Assembly: GCA_014380365.1 (NCBI GenBank)
Contig: JACMJZ010000016.1
Location: 1 to 39,550, forward strand
Source: Pyrinomonadaceae bacterium
Lineage (GTDB): Bacteria > Acidobacteriota > Blastocatellia > Pyrinomonadales > Pyrinomonadaceae
DNA: 39,550 nt
Reading direction: 5' to 3'
Shown here in pieces: positions 1-10,224 of this stretch; the stretch's first letter is position 1; the number at the start of each line of letters is the position of its first letter. The translations under genes and the position numbers were made by a program. Below the pieces are notes generated by a model, which was given only the letters and a program-made list of their open reading frames with translations, searched no databases and had not been told where the DNA came from.

Positions 1-11
1 CCGATTCAACA

Positions 12-38
12 TTGAGGCGGCGGGCAATGCCCGCCTCT
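12..38. repeat. GC-rich hairpin at window start
   Basis: GAGGCGGCGGGC and GCCCGCCTC pair around AAT with a three-base bulge. This could be the terminator of a gene lying outside the window, but no T-run follows. Confidence 0.3.
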
Positions 39-84
39 AAACGTAGCTAGTTAGACCGCAATTAGAAAGGAGAGAGGGTTATTC

Positions 85-267
85 ATGTCCGACAAAGATC
101 GCAAAAAGAAAGATGGAGAAAACAAGGATAAGAAGAACCAGAGAATGCGTGAGAGCGTCGAGGCTCGCCGGCAGGACAATCCAACGCCTCGGCAGGTTGA
201 GAAACATAAGGCAAAGATGACCGATTCAGTGCCGGAAGGCGCAGCCAGGATGAAGAAGAAGCGGTAG
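85..267 (+). CDS. Small highly charged hypothetical protein
   Basis: This encodes 60 residues, more than half of them Lys, Arg, Asp or Glu, with no hydrophobic stretch, so the product is probably disordered and cytoplasmic. The ATG is preceded by a purine-rich AGGAGAGAGG about ten bases upstream, which supports translation. It stands alone: the next gene, yebC, converges on it. No domain is recognised and no function is assigned. Its composition resembles small basic nucleic-acid-associated or stress proteins, but that is only an impression. Confidence 0.6.
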   Translation: MSDKDRKKKDGENKDKKNQRMRESVEARRQDNPTPRQVEKHKAKMTDSVPEGAARMKKKR

Positions 268-279
268 GGTTCTGGCCAC

Positions 280-302
280 TGCTGACTGCCGACTGCTGAC
301 TG
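280..302 (+). repeat. Short heptad tandem (CTGCTGA / CTGCCGA)
   Basis: Three 7-bp words, CTGCTGA, CTGCCGA and CTGCTGA, stand in tandem between the convergent ends of the 60-residue gene and yebC. They are the smallest member of the heptad-word elements seen at 15.4, 21.8, 22.9 and 24.4 kb. No inverted partner is seen here. Confidence 0.6.
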
Positions 303-303
303 T

Positions 304-1047
<744 letters not shown>

Positions 1048-1155
1048 TTAGCTAACGGTCCTTATGCGAGATATTCGTTTGTAGTTTGCAGGCTCCGCAA
1101 TATATCACAAGATACATGGTGAAACATCCGTGAGCTGGAGCGGATTGCTGAATTC

Positions 1156-1206
1156 GATCCACGAAACCGCACGAACGAACACAAAAAGCCTGTTAGTATT
1201 TCGTGG
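1156..1206. repeat. CACGAA-word imperfect palindrome
   Basis: GATCCACGAAA at the left and TTTCGTGG at the right enclose further CACGAA-like words. The right arm runs into the last codons of the DUF167 gene. The same GATCCACGAA termini bound the element at 9011-9074. Confidence 0.5.
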
Positions 1207-1531
1207 CATTCTGGGGAGCGTTTTGGATTTTAGTAATAACTCTTTTGAGTGAAGCCGGTTCAACACCAGTCGCCCTCACAGTCTTGAGTCTTGAAGTGTG
1301 GCCGGCGACGATCTCGATCGCGTCGCGTGAAACCGAAAACGCGGCCGCCAGTGTTCGGACAAGTTCCTCGTTCGCCGCACCGTCAACCGGAGGTGCTGCA
1401 ATTCGCAGGCGCAGGGCGCCGTCATGCTCGCCCACGATTTCGCTGCGCGACGCTCGCGGCACCACCCGCACTTTGAATATTAACGTTTTGTCTTTCTCGA
1501 GGTAGGGAATCATAAGAGCACGGTCGCGCAT
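1193..1531 (-). CDS. yggU: DUF167 family protein (YggU)
   Basis: This encodes 112 residues of the DUF167/YggU family, a small alpha/beta fold of unknown biochemical role. Diagnostic segments are KVRVVPRASRSEIVGEHDG, then LRIAAPPVDGAANEELV and the IVAGHTSRLKTVRA strand. The reading frame is open further upstream, into yggT. The ATG at 1531 is preferred because an AGAGGG overlaps the yggT stop codon at the right distance, giving a 112-residue protein of usual family size. It is the last gene of a yggS-yggT-yggU cluster, an order common in bacteria. Its final codons coincide with the arm of a palindromic repeat. Confidence 0.9.
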   Translation of the reverse strand: MRDRALMIPYLEKDKTLIFKVRVVPRASRSEIVGEHDGALRLRIAAPPVDGAANEELVRTLAAAFSVSRDAIEIVAGHTSRLKTVRATGVEPASLKRVITKIQNAPQNATKY

Positions 1532-1542
1532 GAGCGGACCCT

Positions 1543-2154
1543 CTACGCAAAGAAGACGATGCGCAGGCCACGTAAAAGCGTTCCCGCGACTGCCGCCTGA
1601 AAAAGCCACACTATGAGGAAGGCGACAATGGGGGAGATGTCAAACATGCCAACAGTCGGAACGATGCGCCGCAAGGGACCAAGGAGCGGTTCGGTTGCGT
1701 TCACTATCCAGCGCATCAGGCGATTCGAATAGCTTACCCTGCCCCAGGAAAAAATTATCCGAATGAAGATCAGAAGAGAATAGAAACTAAGCAGGCCATA
1801 CAGGACATACCCGATCGCTGGTACAAACGCCTGCGCAGCAAGACTGAGTACAATACCGGCCAATGTATTGGCAATGCTCGTCAACAACTGCAAGGCAAGC
1901 CACCCCAACAACACCGCCAGCAGGATTGTGACCAGCGGCGCGAATTTTGGATCAACTCCCGCACTCGCGATGGCGCGACGGACCGGCCCAATCAGCGGGT
2001 CCGTGAGACGACGTATTGTCCGGGAGCTCCAACTAAACGGGTTAAGGTCGGCCTGGTTGGCGATCATACGCAACACCAGCAACACGATCATGCCAACTAT
2101 CGCAGCAATGAGCGCCCAATTAACAAACCAGTAAACGCGTTCAAGAATGATCAT
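1543..2154 (-). CDS. yggT: YggT family integral membrane protein
   Basis: This encodes 203 residues with several hydrophobic helices arranged as two YggT repeats, as is normal for the family. Each repeat carries the loop in which a short amphipathic segment follows TDPLIGPVRR or TEPLLGPLRR and leads into the next helix. It is an inner membrane protein; homologues have been linked to osmotic stress and cell-division clusters, with no established activity. The open frame extends 20 codons further, but the added segment is atypical and falls in an inverted repeat, so the ATG at 2154 (MIILERVYWF) is chosen. It lies between yggS and yggU. Confidence 0.92.
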   Translation of the reverse strand: MIILERVYWFVNWALIAAIVGMIVLLVLRMIANQADLNPFSWSSRTIRRLTDPLIGPVRRAIASAGVDPKFAPLVTILLAVLLGWLALQLLTSIANTLAGIVLSLAAQAFVPAIGYVLYGLLSFYSLLIFIRIIFSWGRVSYSNRLMRWIVNATEPLLGPLRRIVPTVGMFDISPIVAFLIVWLFQAAVAGTLLRGLRIVFFA

Positions 2155-2162
2155 AATATGTA

Positions 2163-2262
2163 TCCGCAGATTACGCCGACCGGACGGAAACATGCAGCAT
2201 TGCGTCGCGCCCAAAGTGGTCGGCAGGAAAGTCTAAGCTGTGAAATCGGCGTAATCTGCGGA
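2163..2262. repeat. 17-bp perfect inverted repeat (CCGCAGATTACGCC)
   Basis: TCCGCAGATTACGCCGA at 2163-2179 is exactly repeated in inverse orientation at 2246-2262, with a 66-bp spacer. It fills the gap between yggS and yggT. Similar GCAGATT/ACAGATTA words occur near 8940 and 20791. Confidence 0.8.
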
Positions 2263-2286
2263 CAAAGTCCTTATTACCAAAGTCAC

Positions 2287-2994
2287 CTAGCTGCGTTCAC
2301 CGAATATCGCAGTGCCCACCCGAATCATCGTCGCCCCTTCTTCAATCGCAACCTCGAAGTCGTGGCTCATGCCCATCGACAATTCACCGGAAACGCCGCC
2401 AAAGCGTCCCTCGCTCTGAAGTTGATCGCGCAACTCGCGCAGTGTCTTAAAAAAGGGACGTCCGTCTTCGGCGTTCTCAGAATATGGCGGCAAGGTCATC
2501 AATCCAATTAAGCGAAGCCGTCGACATTCGGCCACCGCGTCGAGCAGCGGTTTCAATTCTGTTGGGTCAGTGCCCGTCTTTCTTTCTTCGCCGCCCAGAT
2601 TTATCTGCACCAACACCGGCAGTTCATCTCGTCCTTCAGAAACGCACAAACGCTCGAGACGTTGCGCCAGAGAAATAGAATCGAGCGAATGAATAATATC
2701 GAAAAGACCAACCGCGCGCCGCGCCTTATTCTCCTGGAGATGCCCCACCAGATGCCAGCGCGCCGCTTTCCTTCCCAGCTCTGTTATCTTCGCATCCGCC
2801 TCCTGCACGCGGTTTTCACCCAGATCAGCGATGCCTAAGTCGATTGCCGCTCTGAGTGTTTCGGTTGGATGAGTTTTGCTAATTGCGATCAGAGTAATCT
2901 CGTCAGTAGCACGATTACACCCGAGCGCCGCCGACTCAACTCTTTTGCGAAGGGCGTTGAGCCGCGTGCGCAAATCTTTCGCAACATCACTCAT
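2287..2994 (-). CDS. yggS: YggS family pyridoxal phosphate homeostasis protein
   Basis: This encodes 235 residues of the YggS/PROSC (PLPBP) family, a single-domain type III-fold PLP-binding protein that buffers pyridoxal phosphate. The PLP lysine lies in TLIAISKTHPTE. The conserved LGENRVQEADAKI, WHLVGHLQENKARRAV, VQINLGGEERKTG, RLRLIGLMTLPP and ELSMGMSHDFEVAIEEGATMIR-type segments follow in order, ending with IRVGTAIFGER. Length is normal. It is first in the yggS-yggT-yggU set. The start has no strong ribosome binding site. Confidence 0.95.
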   Translation of the reverse strand: MSDVAKDLRTRLNALRKRVESAALGCNRATDEITLIAISKTHPTETLRAAIDLGIADLGENRVQEADAKITELGRKAARWHLVGHLQENKARRAVGLFDIIHSLDSISLAQRLERLCVSEGRDELPVLVQINLGGEERKTGTDPTELKPLLDAVAECRRLRLIGLMTLPPYSENAEDGRPFFKTLRELRDQLQSEGRFGGVSGELSMGMSHDFEVAIEEGATMIRVGTAIFGERS

Positions 2995-3000
2995 GGAGTT

Positions 3001-3335
3001 TTCGATTGAGTTGGCATTCGCAAGAGGAGCGGGGCCCCACCGCTACCGGATTCGCCCGCTACCGCACGCGGTTCTGACAGAACTACCTCTCCGGCGGATC
3101 ACCTTATCAGATCATCGGAGGCGGCGCATCCGCGCGAAGTCTGAAGTCTAGGCGTATCGTGTAGGAACGATTGACCGTACCATTTGACAACGATTCAACT
3201 GCTTCCCCACCTATTAACACCAGTTACAAATGGCACGAGTGTTGTTACTCGAAAACCGTACTCTCCCGGAAAATCTAGATTGAAGGAAGAAGGTAAGGCG
3301 CGGGTTGCTTTCGCACACTCGCTTCGGAGGATTAT
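3001..3335. other. Gene-free stretch with repeat remnant and leader
   Basis: No gene is seen. The part at 3040-3085 holds CGCTACCG words followed by GCGGTTCTGACAGA, matching the ends of the TCAGAACC palindromes at 12510 and 23585. The rest is presumably the promoter and leader of the exported protein at 3336. A TTGACA occurs at 3184, but no well-spaced -10 follows. Confidence 0.5.
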
Positions 3336-3683
3336 ATGAAAGTCACAAGAGGCAGACAAAATTTGATATCCGTCGTCGTGCTTGGATTATTGCTGATGCT
3401 GGCGATGCCGGGAACAGCATTTGGCGATAACCGCGATAGGAACGACCGCAACCGTCGCGGCCAAAACAACGAGTGGAATAGACACAATCGGAAGTGCGGC
3501 AAGTTTGTGAACTGCCACGACGCCCGGAGTGGCCGTTGGGATCGAAGGGGACCACGGCGTGCGCGTATCAATAATCGTTGGCGCAATCGGAATCGCGACA
3601 ACTGGGCATGGCAGAACAGGAATCGCTCTAGATTCGACCGCAATGGCCGTCGTTTGATCGTCCGCAGATCTAATTTCCGGTAA
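3336..3683 (+). CDS. Exported Arg/Asn-rich low-complexity protein
   Basis: This encodes 115 residues starting with a clear Sec signal peptide: basic start, hydrophobic core LISVVVLGLLLMLAMP, then a likely cleavage at GTAFG-D. The mature part is very rich in Arg, Asn and Trp in NRDRN/NRWRNRN-type runs, with two Cys (KCGKFVNC) that could form a disulfide. A GGAGG-containing sequence precedes the ATG closely. The mature protein would be strongly basic and could bind nucleic acid, surface polysaccharide or metal-phosphate. No family is recognised. It has its own leader and is followed by the tRNA gene. Confidence 0.75.
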   Translation: MKVTRGRQNLISVVVLGLLLMLAMPGTAFGDNRDRNDRNRRGQNNEWNRHNRKCGKFVNCHDARSGRWDRRGPRRARINNRWRNRNRDNWAWQNRNRSRFDRNGRRLIVRRSNFR

Positions 3684-3724
3684 GCCTGGACGGCGCAAGT
3701 AAGCATAGGTAAACGCGGGCGGAT

Positions 3725-3753
3725 TTGACACTCTTCAGACGCGTTCGCATAAT
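3725..3753 (+). promoter_or_regulatory. Consensus sigma-70 type promoter of tRNA-Leu
   Basis: TTGACA at 3725-3730, a 17-bp spacer and CATAAT at 3748-3753 lie directly upstream of the tRNA, whose 5' end is 13 bases past the -10 box. Confidence 0.75.
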
Positions 3754-3766
3754 GATTTCCCCGCAT

Positions 3767-3853
3767 GCGGATGTGGCGGAACTGGCAGACGCGCAGGTCT
3801 CAGAAGCCTGTGATGGAGACATCGTGGAGGTTCAAGTCCTCTCATCCGCACCA
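3767..3853 (+). tRNA. tRNA-Leu (anticodon CAG)
   Basis: This folds as a class II tRNA of 87 nt. Acceptor GCGGATG pairs with CATCCGC. The D-arm is GGCGGAACTGGCAGACGC. The anticodon stem CAGGT/GCCTG encloses loop CTCAGAA with anticodon CAG. A long variable arm (GATGGAGACATC) and T-arm GAGGTTCAAGTCCTC follow. The 3' CCA is encoded. It reads CUG codons. It has a consensus promoter upstream and an intrinsic terminator downstream, so it is a single-gene transcription unit. Confidence 0.96.
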
Positions 3854-3870
3854 GCTTCTAAAAAGAGACG

Positions 3871-3899
3871 GCGAGCCCTTGAGTAAGGCTCGCTTTTTT
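3871..3899 (+). terminator. Rho-independent terminator after tRNA-Leu
   Basis: GCGAGCC and GGCTCGC pair around a nine-base loop and are followed directly by six T residues. Confidence 0.9.
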
Positions 3900-3947
3900 A
3901 TTGCTCGACTGCGTCGAGACTCGGAATGCACAAAGACTAACGTCTTT

Positions 3948-4385
3948 CTAGTTAACAGCCTGTGACGCGTTCTCGGTGCTCAACTCACGTCCATCGGAGA
4001 CAGTCAGTTCCTGCTCGTCGAAGAGGTTGGAATCGACAAGCGTCTGCACCCAGTATTGACCGGCGGTGGGAAAGGTCACGTTTACGAAGAAGCTGATGTT
4101 GTCGGCGAAACCGCCGGGCGTGATCTCGAAGCTGGTGGGTTGCGAGACAACCACCGGATGTTGGCGATCAGGCGTGAGGATTCTAACTTCGGAGAGGTGC
4201 GTGCCCTCACCGCGCCAGTGGTTGACTACAGCAAACTTGATCAACGACACAGGTAACTGCTGGACCATGATGTTTTGGAAAACTCCCATGAAGGAAAGCT
4301 TGTTGCCCACTTCAAGGCGCACGTCGTCGCAGAACATTGTGTAAAGCAACTCGAGCTTCGAATTTTTATTTATTGCCTCAGCCAT
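3948..4385 (-). CDS. DUF6941-like conserved hypothetical protein
   Basis: This encodes 145 residues. The N-terminal part reads LELLYTMFCDDVRLEVGNK and leads into FMGVFQNIMVQQLP, a pattern of the uncharacterised DUF6941 type as far as can be recalled. The remainder is a predicted beta-rich domain ending in an acidic tail. There is no signal peptide or membrane helix, so it is probably cytosolic. The ATG at 4385 is chosen over one nine codons upstream because GGGAGA lies six bases before it. It converges on the tRNA gene and sits downstream of ligA on the same strand. Function is unknown. Confidence 0.7.
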   Translation of the reverse strand: MAEAINKNSKLELLYTMFCDDVRLEVGNKLSFMGVFQNIMVQQLPVSLIKFAVVNHWRGEGTHLSEVRILTPDRQHPVVVSQPTSFEITPGGFADNISFFVNVTFPTAGQYWVQTLVDSNLFDEQELTVSDGRELSTENASQAVN

Positions 4386-4424
4386 TTGATCTCCCGTGTA
4401 TTCAATCTTCAATTAGCCCGCTCG

Positions 4425-4530
4425 GGGCTGTAGCTCGCGCGTCAGCAAGGGCGTGGTCTTTTGATCGAATGCATTCTACGCCCTCCCTGACGGTCGGGCC
4501 ACTGCCCCGATTTCGGTCGGGCTACTGCAC
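4425..4530. repeat. Degenerate copy of the CCCTCCCTGACGGTCGGGC element
   Basis: CCCTCCCTGACGGTCGGGC with ACTGCCCC after it matches the arm of the perfect palindrome at 38505-38581. Here the opposite arm (CGCGTCAGCAAGGGCGTGG) is strongly diverged. It separates ligA from the DUF6941-like gene. Confidence 0.6.
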
Positions 4531-4539
4531 CGTCTGCGT

Positions 4540-6657
<2,118 letters not shown>

Positions 6658-6673
6658 TTGCGAGCTAACAAAC

Positions 6674-8101
6674 TCAACCACGCGAAATAGTGGTTCGCGC
6701 TTCCCGGATACCACTAACTTTAGTTATGCCGCTGGTCTTGGTCTTGGTTTCACCAAGCTTATGAATCACGCGACCGATGAACTTAATACTCTGAAGGAAA
6801 TCGTCAACGCGAATGTTTTCGTCGGGCCCGTGGGGATTCGATCCGGCGTAGCTAATGCCGAAGGAGGCGACTGGCGTCGGCGGCGACGAAGCTCCGCAAA
6901 CTGCCCCGACCGGCCCGCTTGAAGGATCCATTGGATAAACGAGTGGCGCCACGCCATAGACTTCCGCCGCGGACCCGATCACTGCGCGCGCGACGGCGGA
7001 ACTCGGCGAAGATTTCGCCAGCGAAGCGCTGCCAAGTTCGATAATGTCGATGTCCTTGAATCCACGAACGTCGAGATGCGCTCGTAGAAGTTTGGTCACC
7101 AGTTCCGGAGTCAGATCAGGCACCAGGCGAAAGTCCAGACGGGCCATCGCCGCGCTCGGCAGAACTGTTTTTGCTCCCGCTTCGGTGTGGCCGGTCCGGA
7201 TGCCGCAGATGGTGCACGTCGGACCGAAGATATGTTCCTTCACCAGCGCGGCACCCTTCATCGAGCGAACCCAGCCGCCAATGTGAAACTCTCGCTTCAG
7301 GCCAGCCTCGTCCAGCTCAATCGCTTTGAGTGCCTCTTGATCTTCATCGCTAACGGGAGCGATGTTTGACGAAAAACCATCAATCGTGATCACGCCTTTC
7401 GGAGAAGTGATCGTCGCCAGCGCCTGCACCAGCCGCCACGCCGGATTGGGAACGATCGCACCCCACTTTGAATGGAGATCCGCGCGCGCTCCGTGGGCCC
7501 GCAGCTCCAGGAACTGAATGCCTTTGAAGCCCAAACTGATAACCGGGCGCTCCTTCGTGTCTTTGTAACCCTCATCCCAGATACAACCCTGCGCCGTCAG
7601 CATTTCAGGATTTTCAGCGGCAAAGCGGTAGAGACTTGTGCTACCCAAGCCATCCTCGCCCTCTACAAAAAATCGTAACGTCACGGGCAGCTTGCCAAAC
7701 GTCTTTTGATAAGCCTCGACGGCCGCTAGTCGCGCCGCCAGGTCGCCTTTACTGTTGGCCGCTCCGCGCGCGTAGAGTTTGCCGTCGACGATGGTTGCGG
7801 CGAACGGCCCCACTGACCACTCACTTAAATGCCCGACCGGCTGCACGTCGTAGTGGCCATAGACGACGTAGCTCTGGCTGCCGGCGCCGCATTCGCCGTA
7901 GAAGATGGGATACCCATTGCCCATGCGAAACGCACGCGTGCCCATCCCAACACGCTGCATCATCTGCTCGACAGTTTCGGCCATCGCCGCCATGCCTGTG
8001 CCGCGCGCGGCGACCGAAGGCATGCGGCAAAGCGCTTGCAACCGCTCGGAAAAGTTGCGCGCATGCCGGTCAACATATCGATCGAAACGAGTGAACGTCA
8101 T
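6674..8101 (-). CDS. M20-family metallopeptidase-like protein with altered active site
   Basis: This encodes 475 residues with the M20 dipeptidase/carboxypeptidase fold: catalytic domain, inserted dimerisation domain (about 195-320) and a return to the catalytic domain. His83 and Asp85 of YGHYDVQP, Asp176 (WDEG), His210 (DLHS) and His424 (NPHGPDEN) match metal or active-site positions. However, the position usually held by the metal-bridging Asp is Asn116 (RGAANSKGD), and the usual Glu-Glu pair is Asp150-Gly151 (EGEDGLGS). That suggests changed or lost hydrolysis. It overlaps the upstream acetyltransferase gene by four bases (ATGA), so the two are translationally coupled. Family is secure; activity is doubtful. 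Confidence 0.88.
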   Translation of the reverse strand: MTFTRFDRYVDRHARNFSERLQALCRMPSVAARGTGMAAMAETVEQMMQRVGMGTRAFRMGNGYPIFYGECGAGSQSYVVYGHYDVQPVGHLSEWSVGPFAATIVDGKLYARGAANSKGDLAARLAAVEAYQKTFGKLPVTLRFFVEGEDGLGSTSLYRFAAENPEMLTAQGCIWDEGYKDTKERPVISLGFKGIQFLELRAHGARADLHSKWGAIVPNPAWRLVQALATITSPKGVITIDGFSSNIAPVSDEDQEALKAIELDEAGLKREFHIGGWVRSMKGAALVKEHIFGPTCTICGIRTGHTEAGAKTVLPSAAMARLDFRLVPDLTPELVTKLLRAHLDVRGFKDIDIIELGSASLAKSSPSSAVARAVIGSAAEVYGVAPLVYPMDPSSGPVGAVCGASSPPTPVASFGISYAGSNPHGPDENIRVDDFLQSIKFIGRVIHKLGETKTKTSGITKVSGIREARTTISRG

Positions 8102-8937
8102 AATTCCGGACTCTGCATAAGCTCCAAATCCTTAGACTCGTAAAGCAAATAACGCGGCTCTGTCGATGAACGCTCGAAGCCGGCCGCCACCAACCCACCT
8201 GCAAATGCCTTTTGAAATTCGCTTCTGACTCGCAACTGCTCAATCTTCGCCATCGGGGGGTCTTCTTTTACCAGCCTCGTCCATTCGGCTGGAATCACTA
8301 TTTCAACTGCGGGCGTGGCGGAGACCGCCAACTCGTCGGCCTTCGATCCATGCTGGGCTAACGCCGATACCCGCCGTGAACGAAGTCGCCAATCGGCAAA
8401 AAGGCGATCGCTGGCGATTCCCTGCTGGTCACCAGCTTTGAGCGTTGGGATGGTTAAATAGGCTGAGCCGTAAAAATTCTCAGCATAGCTACTAACAGTC
8501 ACCCCCAGGCGATTGAGGTTGAAGTAGGCGTTGCGGGCTTGCATCGGATCCCAGGTCCACTTGACCCTGTTTCGTCCCTGTTCGAGCGCTCGTTCTCTTT
8601 GGCTCCACTTCAAACGCGCTCCCACGCCCTTGTTCTGATAATCCACAGCGACTGCCATCATGTGTGAATAACCAAAAATCTCACTGCCGCTTACCGCTGC
8701 AAGATGGTGAACGAATCCGACCAGCCGCTCAGCTTCTTGCTCCCCATCTGAAACGAAAGCCCCCAGCGTCCAGCCACCCGCCTCGCGCGAAACAATCAAA
8801 TGGCGCTGCGGCGAAACTTCAAGGTCTGGGAGGCCAAAAACCTCTCGCTGCAAACGGATGCAGCTATCAAGTTCGCCAAGCGAGACGCATTCCCGGATTA
8901 CGATGTCTTCCATTTTCTTATCGAGCTTAGTCATCAT
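8098..8937 (-). CDS. GNAT-type N-acetyltransferase, coupled to M20 gene
   Basis: This encodes about 279 residues. The N-terminal half shows a GNAT acetyltransferase fold: IRECVSLGELDSCIRLQREVFG, then a GAFVSDG strand and the acetyl-CoA loop region MMAVAVDYQNKGVGARLKWSQRE. The overall look recalls the predicted acetyltransferases of the COG3375 type. The stop codon overlaps the start of the M20-like gene, so both are made from one message. The open frame continues to 9111, but that part lies in a CACGAA palindrome and does not look like protein. ATGs at 8937, 8934 and 8913 are all possible and none has a well-placed ribosome site. Substrate unknown. Confidence 0.75.
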   Translation of the reverse strand: MMTKLDKKMEDIVIRECVSLGELDSCIRLQREVFGLPDLEVSPQRHLIVSREAGGWTLGAFVSDGEQEAERLVGFVHHLAAVSGSEIFGYSHMMAVAVDYQNKGVGARLKWSQRERALEQGRNRVKWTWDPMQARNAYFNLNRLGVTVSSYAENFYGSAYLTIPTLKAGDQQGIASDRLFADWRLRSRRVSALAQHGSKADELAVSATPAVEIVIPAEWTRLVKEDPPMAKIEQLRVRSEFQKAFAGGLVAAGFERSSTEPRYLLYESKDLELMQSPEL

Positions 8938-9010
8938 CCGCAGATTTCGCGGATTCTCCTCACCTCTATCGGCGTTTCTTGTGCTTGAGGAAGGTTTACT
9001 AAGAGCCGGC

Positions 9011-9074
9011 GATCCACGAATCACACTAACCAACACGAAATATTGTTCGTGTGACTTCGTGTGTTTCGTGGATC
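9011..9074. repeat. CACGAA-word palindrome (GATCCACGAA termini)
   Basis: GATCCACGAA at 9011-9020 is inverted at 9065-9074, and inside it ACACGAA is inverted as TTCGTGT. The related element is at 1156-1206. Confidence 0.75.
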
Positions 9075-9149
9075 CTTCCGTCGTGAAATTTGACTGCCGC
9101 ATCCACCGCATTTTCGGAATCCGTGGAAGCGGCTGGTTCCTGCATTACT

Positions 9150-9959
9150 TCAAGTCTTCGGTAGCCCGATCGGTATTTGAATGGAAGTGCGCAGCCCCGA
9201 CTCCAGATTCTGAAGAGTTACGATTCCTGAGATCACGTCGAGCAAACGCTTGCCGATGATTATTCCCAGTTCGTTTAGGTCCGTCTTTCCGGCATGCGGC
9301 ATCTCTTCCGGATCGAAGACTCGCAACATGTCTTTTACCGCCTCACCTTCGTCGCTTATCTGAATGAGCAGATTAGGACCGGGAAGCGCCTCGGCATATA
9401 TTCTGACAACCTGCCCTTCCCGGCTGCGGCTGATGGCCCAAGCCAGAAACGTGTAAAGAATCTGTCGCAAGCGACCCTGATCCCCCACAATGGTGGAAAT
9501 GTCCGGCGCCTGATCACACTCCAGTGTCACTTCCTGCCTCTGCGCCAGACGTGCCACGGCTGCACAACTCTGGCGTAACGTTTCTGGCAACGAAAACTCC
9601 TGAAGAAAAATCTCCGACGATCCAACTTCCAGCCGGGACAAATCGACCAGCTGATTGAGGCTGGTCAACAGCTGCATGCCTGAGTTTTGAATCTTCTGGC
9701 AAAAGCGCTGCTGTGTTTCAGTCAGTCTCTCCTGTTCCAGGAGGATTTCCGTAAAGCCGAGAATCGACGTCAAGGGGGTGCGCAGCTCGTGCGACATTCG
9801 CGCCAGGAAAAGTGAACGATAGTTCGAGACAAAGCGCAGCTCGCGGTTTGCCTCTTCGAGTTCGACTGTTCGCAGCTTCAACTGTTCAATCAGATGCGCA
9901 ACGCGTTGGTCGGACTGTTCTACGTTTGGTTTTGCAACTGTCGTCGGACTATCGCTCAC
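9150..9959 (-). CDS. Soluble histidine kinase-like protein with degenerate ATP-binding domain
   Basis: This encodes 269 residues with no membrane segment. A coiled coil (about 15-45) precedes a good HisKA dimerisation domain with His57 in ARMSHELRTPLTSILGF. The following HATPase region is eroded. The N-box that normally reads NLLxNAIKF is YTFLAWAI (169-176), with both Asn positions lost. The G1 loop is SDEGEA, and the G2 GLGL is replaced by NELGI. It may be a phosphatase, dimeric scaffold or receiver-docking partner rather than a kinase. Start is GTG without an obvious ribosome site. No response regulator is adjacent. Confidence 0.8.
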   Translation of the reverse strand: MSDSPTTVAKPNVEQSDQRVAHLIEQLKLRTVELEEANRELRFVSNYRSLFLARMSHELRTPLTSILGFTEILLEQERLTETQQRFCQKIQNSGMQLLTSLNQLVDLSRLEVGSSEIFLQEFSLPETLRQSCAAVARLAQRQEVTLECDQAPDISTIVGDQGRLRQILYTFLAWAISRSREGQVVRIYAEALPGPNLLIQISDEGEAVKDMLRVFDPEEMPHAGKTDLNELGIIIGKRLLDVISGIVTLQNLESGLRTSIQIPIGLPKT

Positions 9960-10134
9960 GGGTTTTTCGGTATCAAGATAACGATGAATTGCGAGCCTGC
10001 CACCAGCTTCAGCCGGGGATCGCGCGCACCTTTATTTGTTAGATAACTCAATATAAGTCTGGCCCCGACGGGTGTCAAAGCCTTGCTTCTTCTTTAACTA
10101 AATCGTGCGTTATGATAATTGGCGCACGCGTCGG

Positions 10135-10220
10135 TGTAACGCAAACTGTTAGTTTGCGAGACAGTACCAAGGTCAACAAAGTGGCGACGGGCCAATCGCA
10201 AACTAACAGTTTGCGTTACA
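10135..10220. repeat. 25-bp perfect inverted repeat, GTAACGCAAACTG family, copy 1
   Basis: The 25-base arm beginning TGTAACGCAAACTGTTAGTT at 10135-10159 is exactly inverted at 10196-10220. Each arm is itself a short hairpin (GCAAACT-GTT-AGTTTGC). The right arm ends four bases before the start codon of the DUF4388 gene. Copy 2 is at 28419-28491. Confidence 0.92.
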
Positions 10221-10224
10221 ACAC

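Noticed and set aside
3184-3216. TTGACA ... TATTAA as promoter of the exported Arg/Asn-rich protein
   Set aside because: The spacer is 22 bp, too long for a sigma-70 promoter.
8938-9111. N-terminal extension of the GNAT protein to 9111
   Set aside because: The added residues are the translation of the CACGAA palindrome and have no family likeness. An internal start is more likely.
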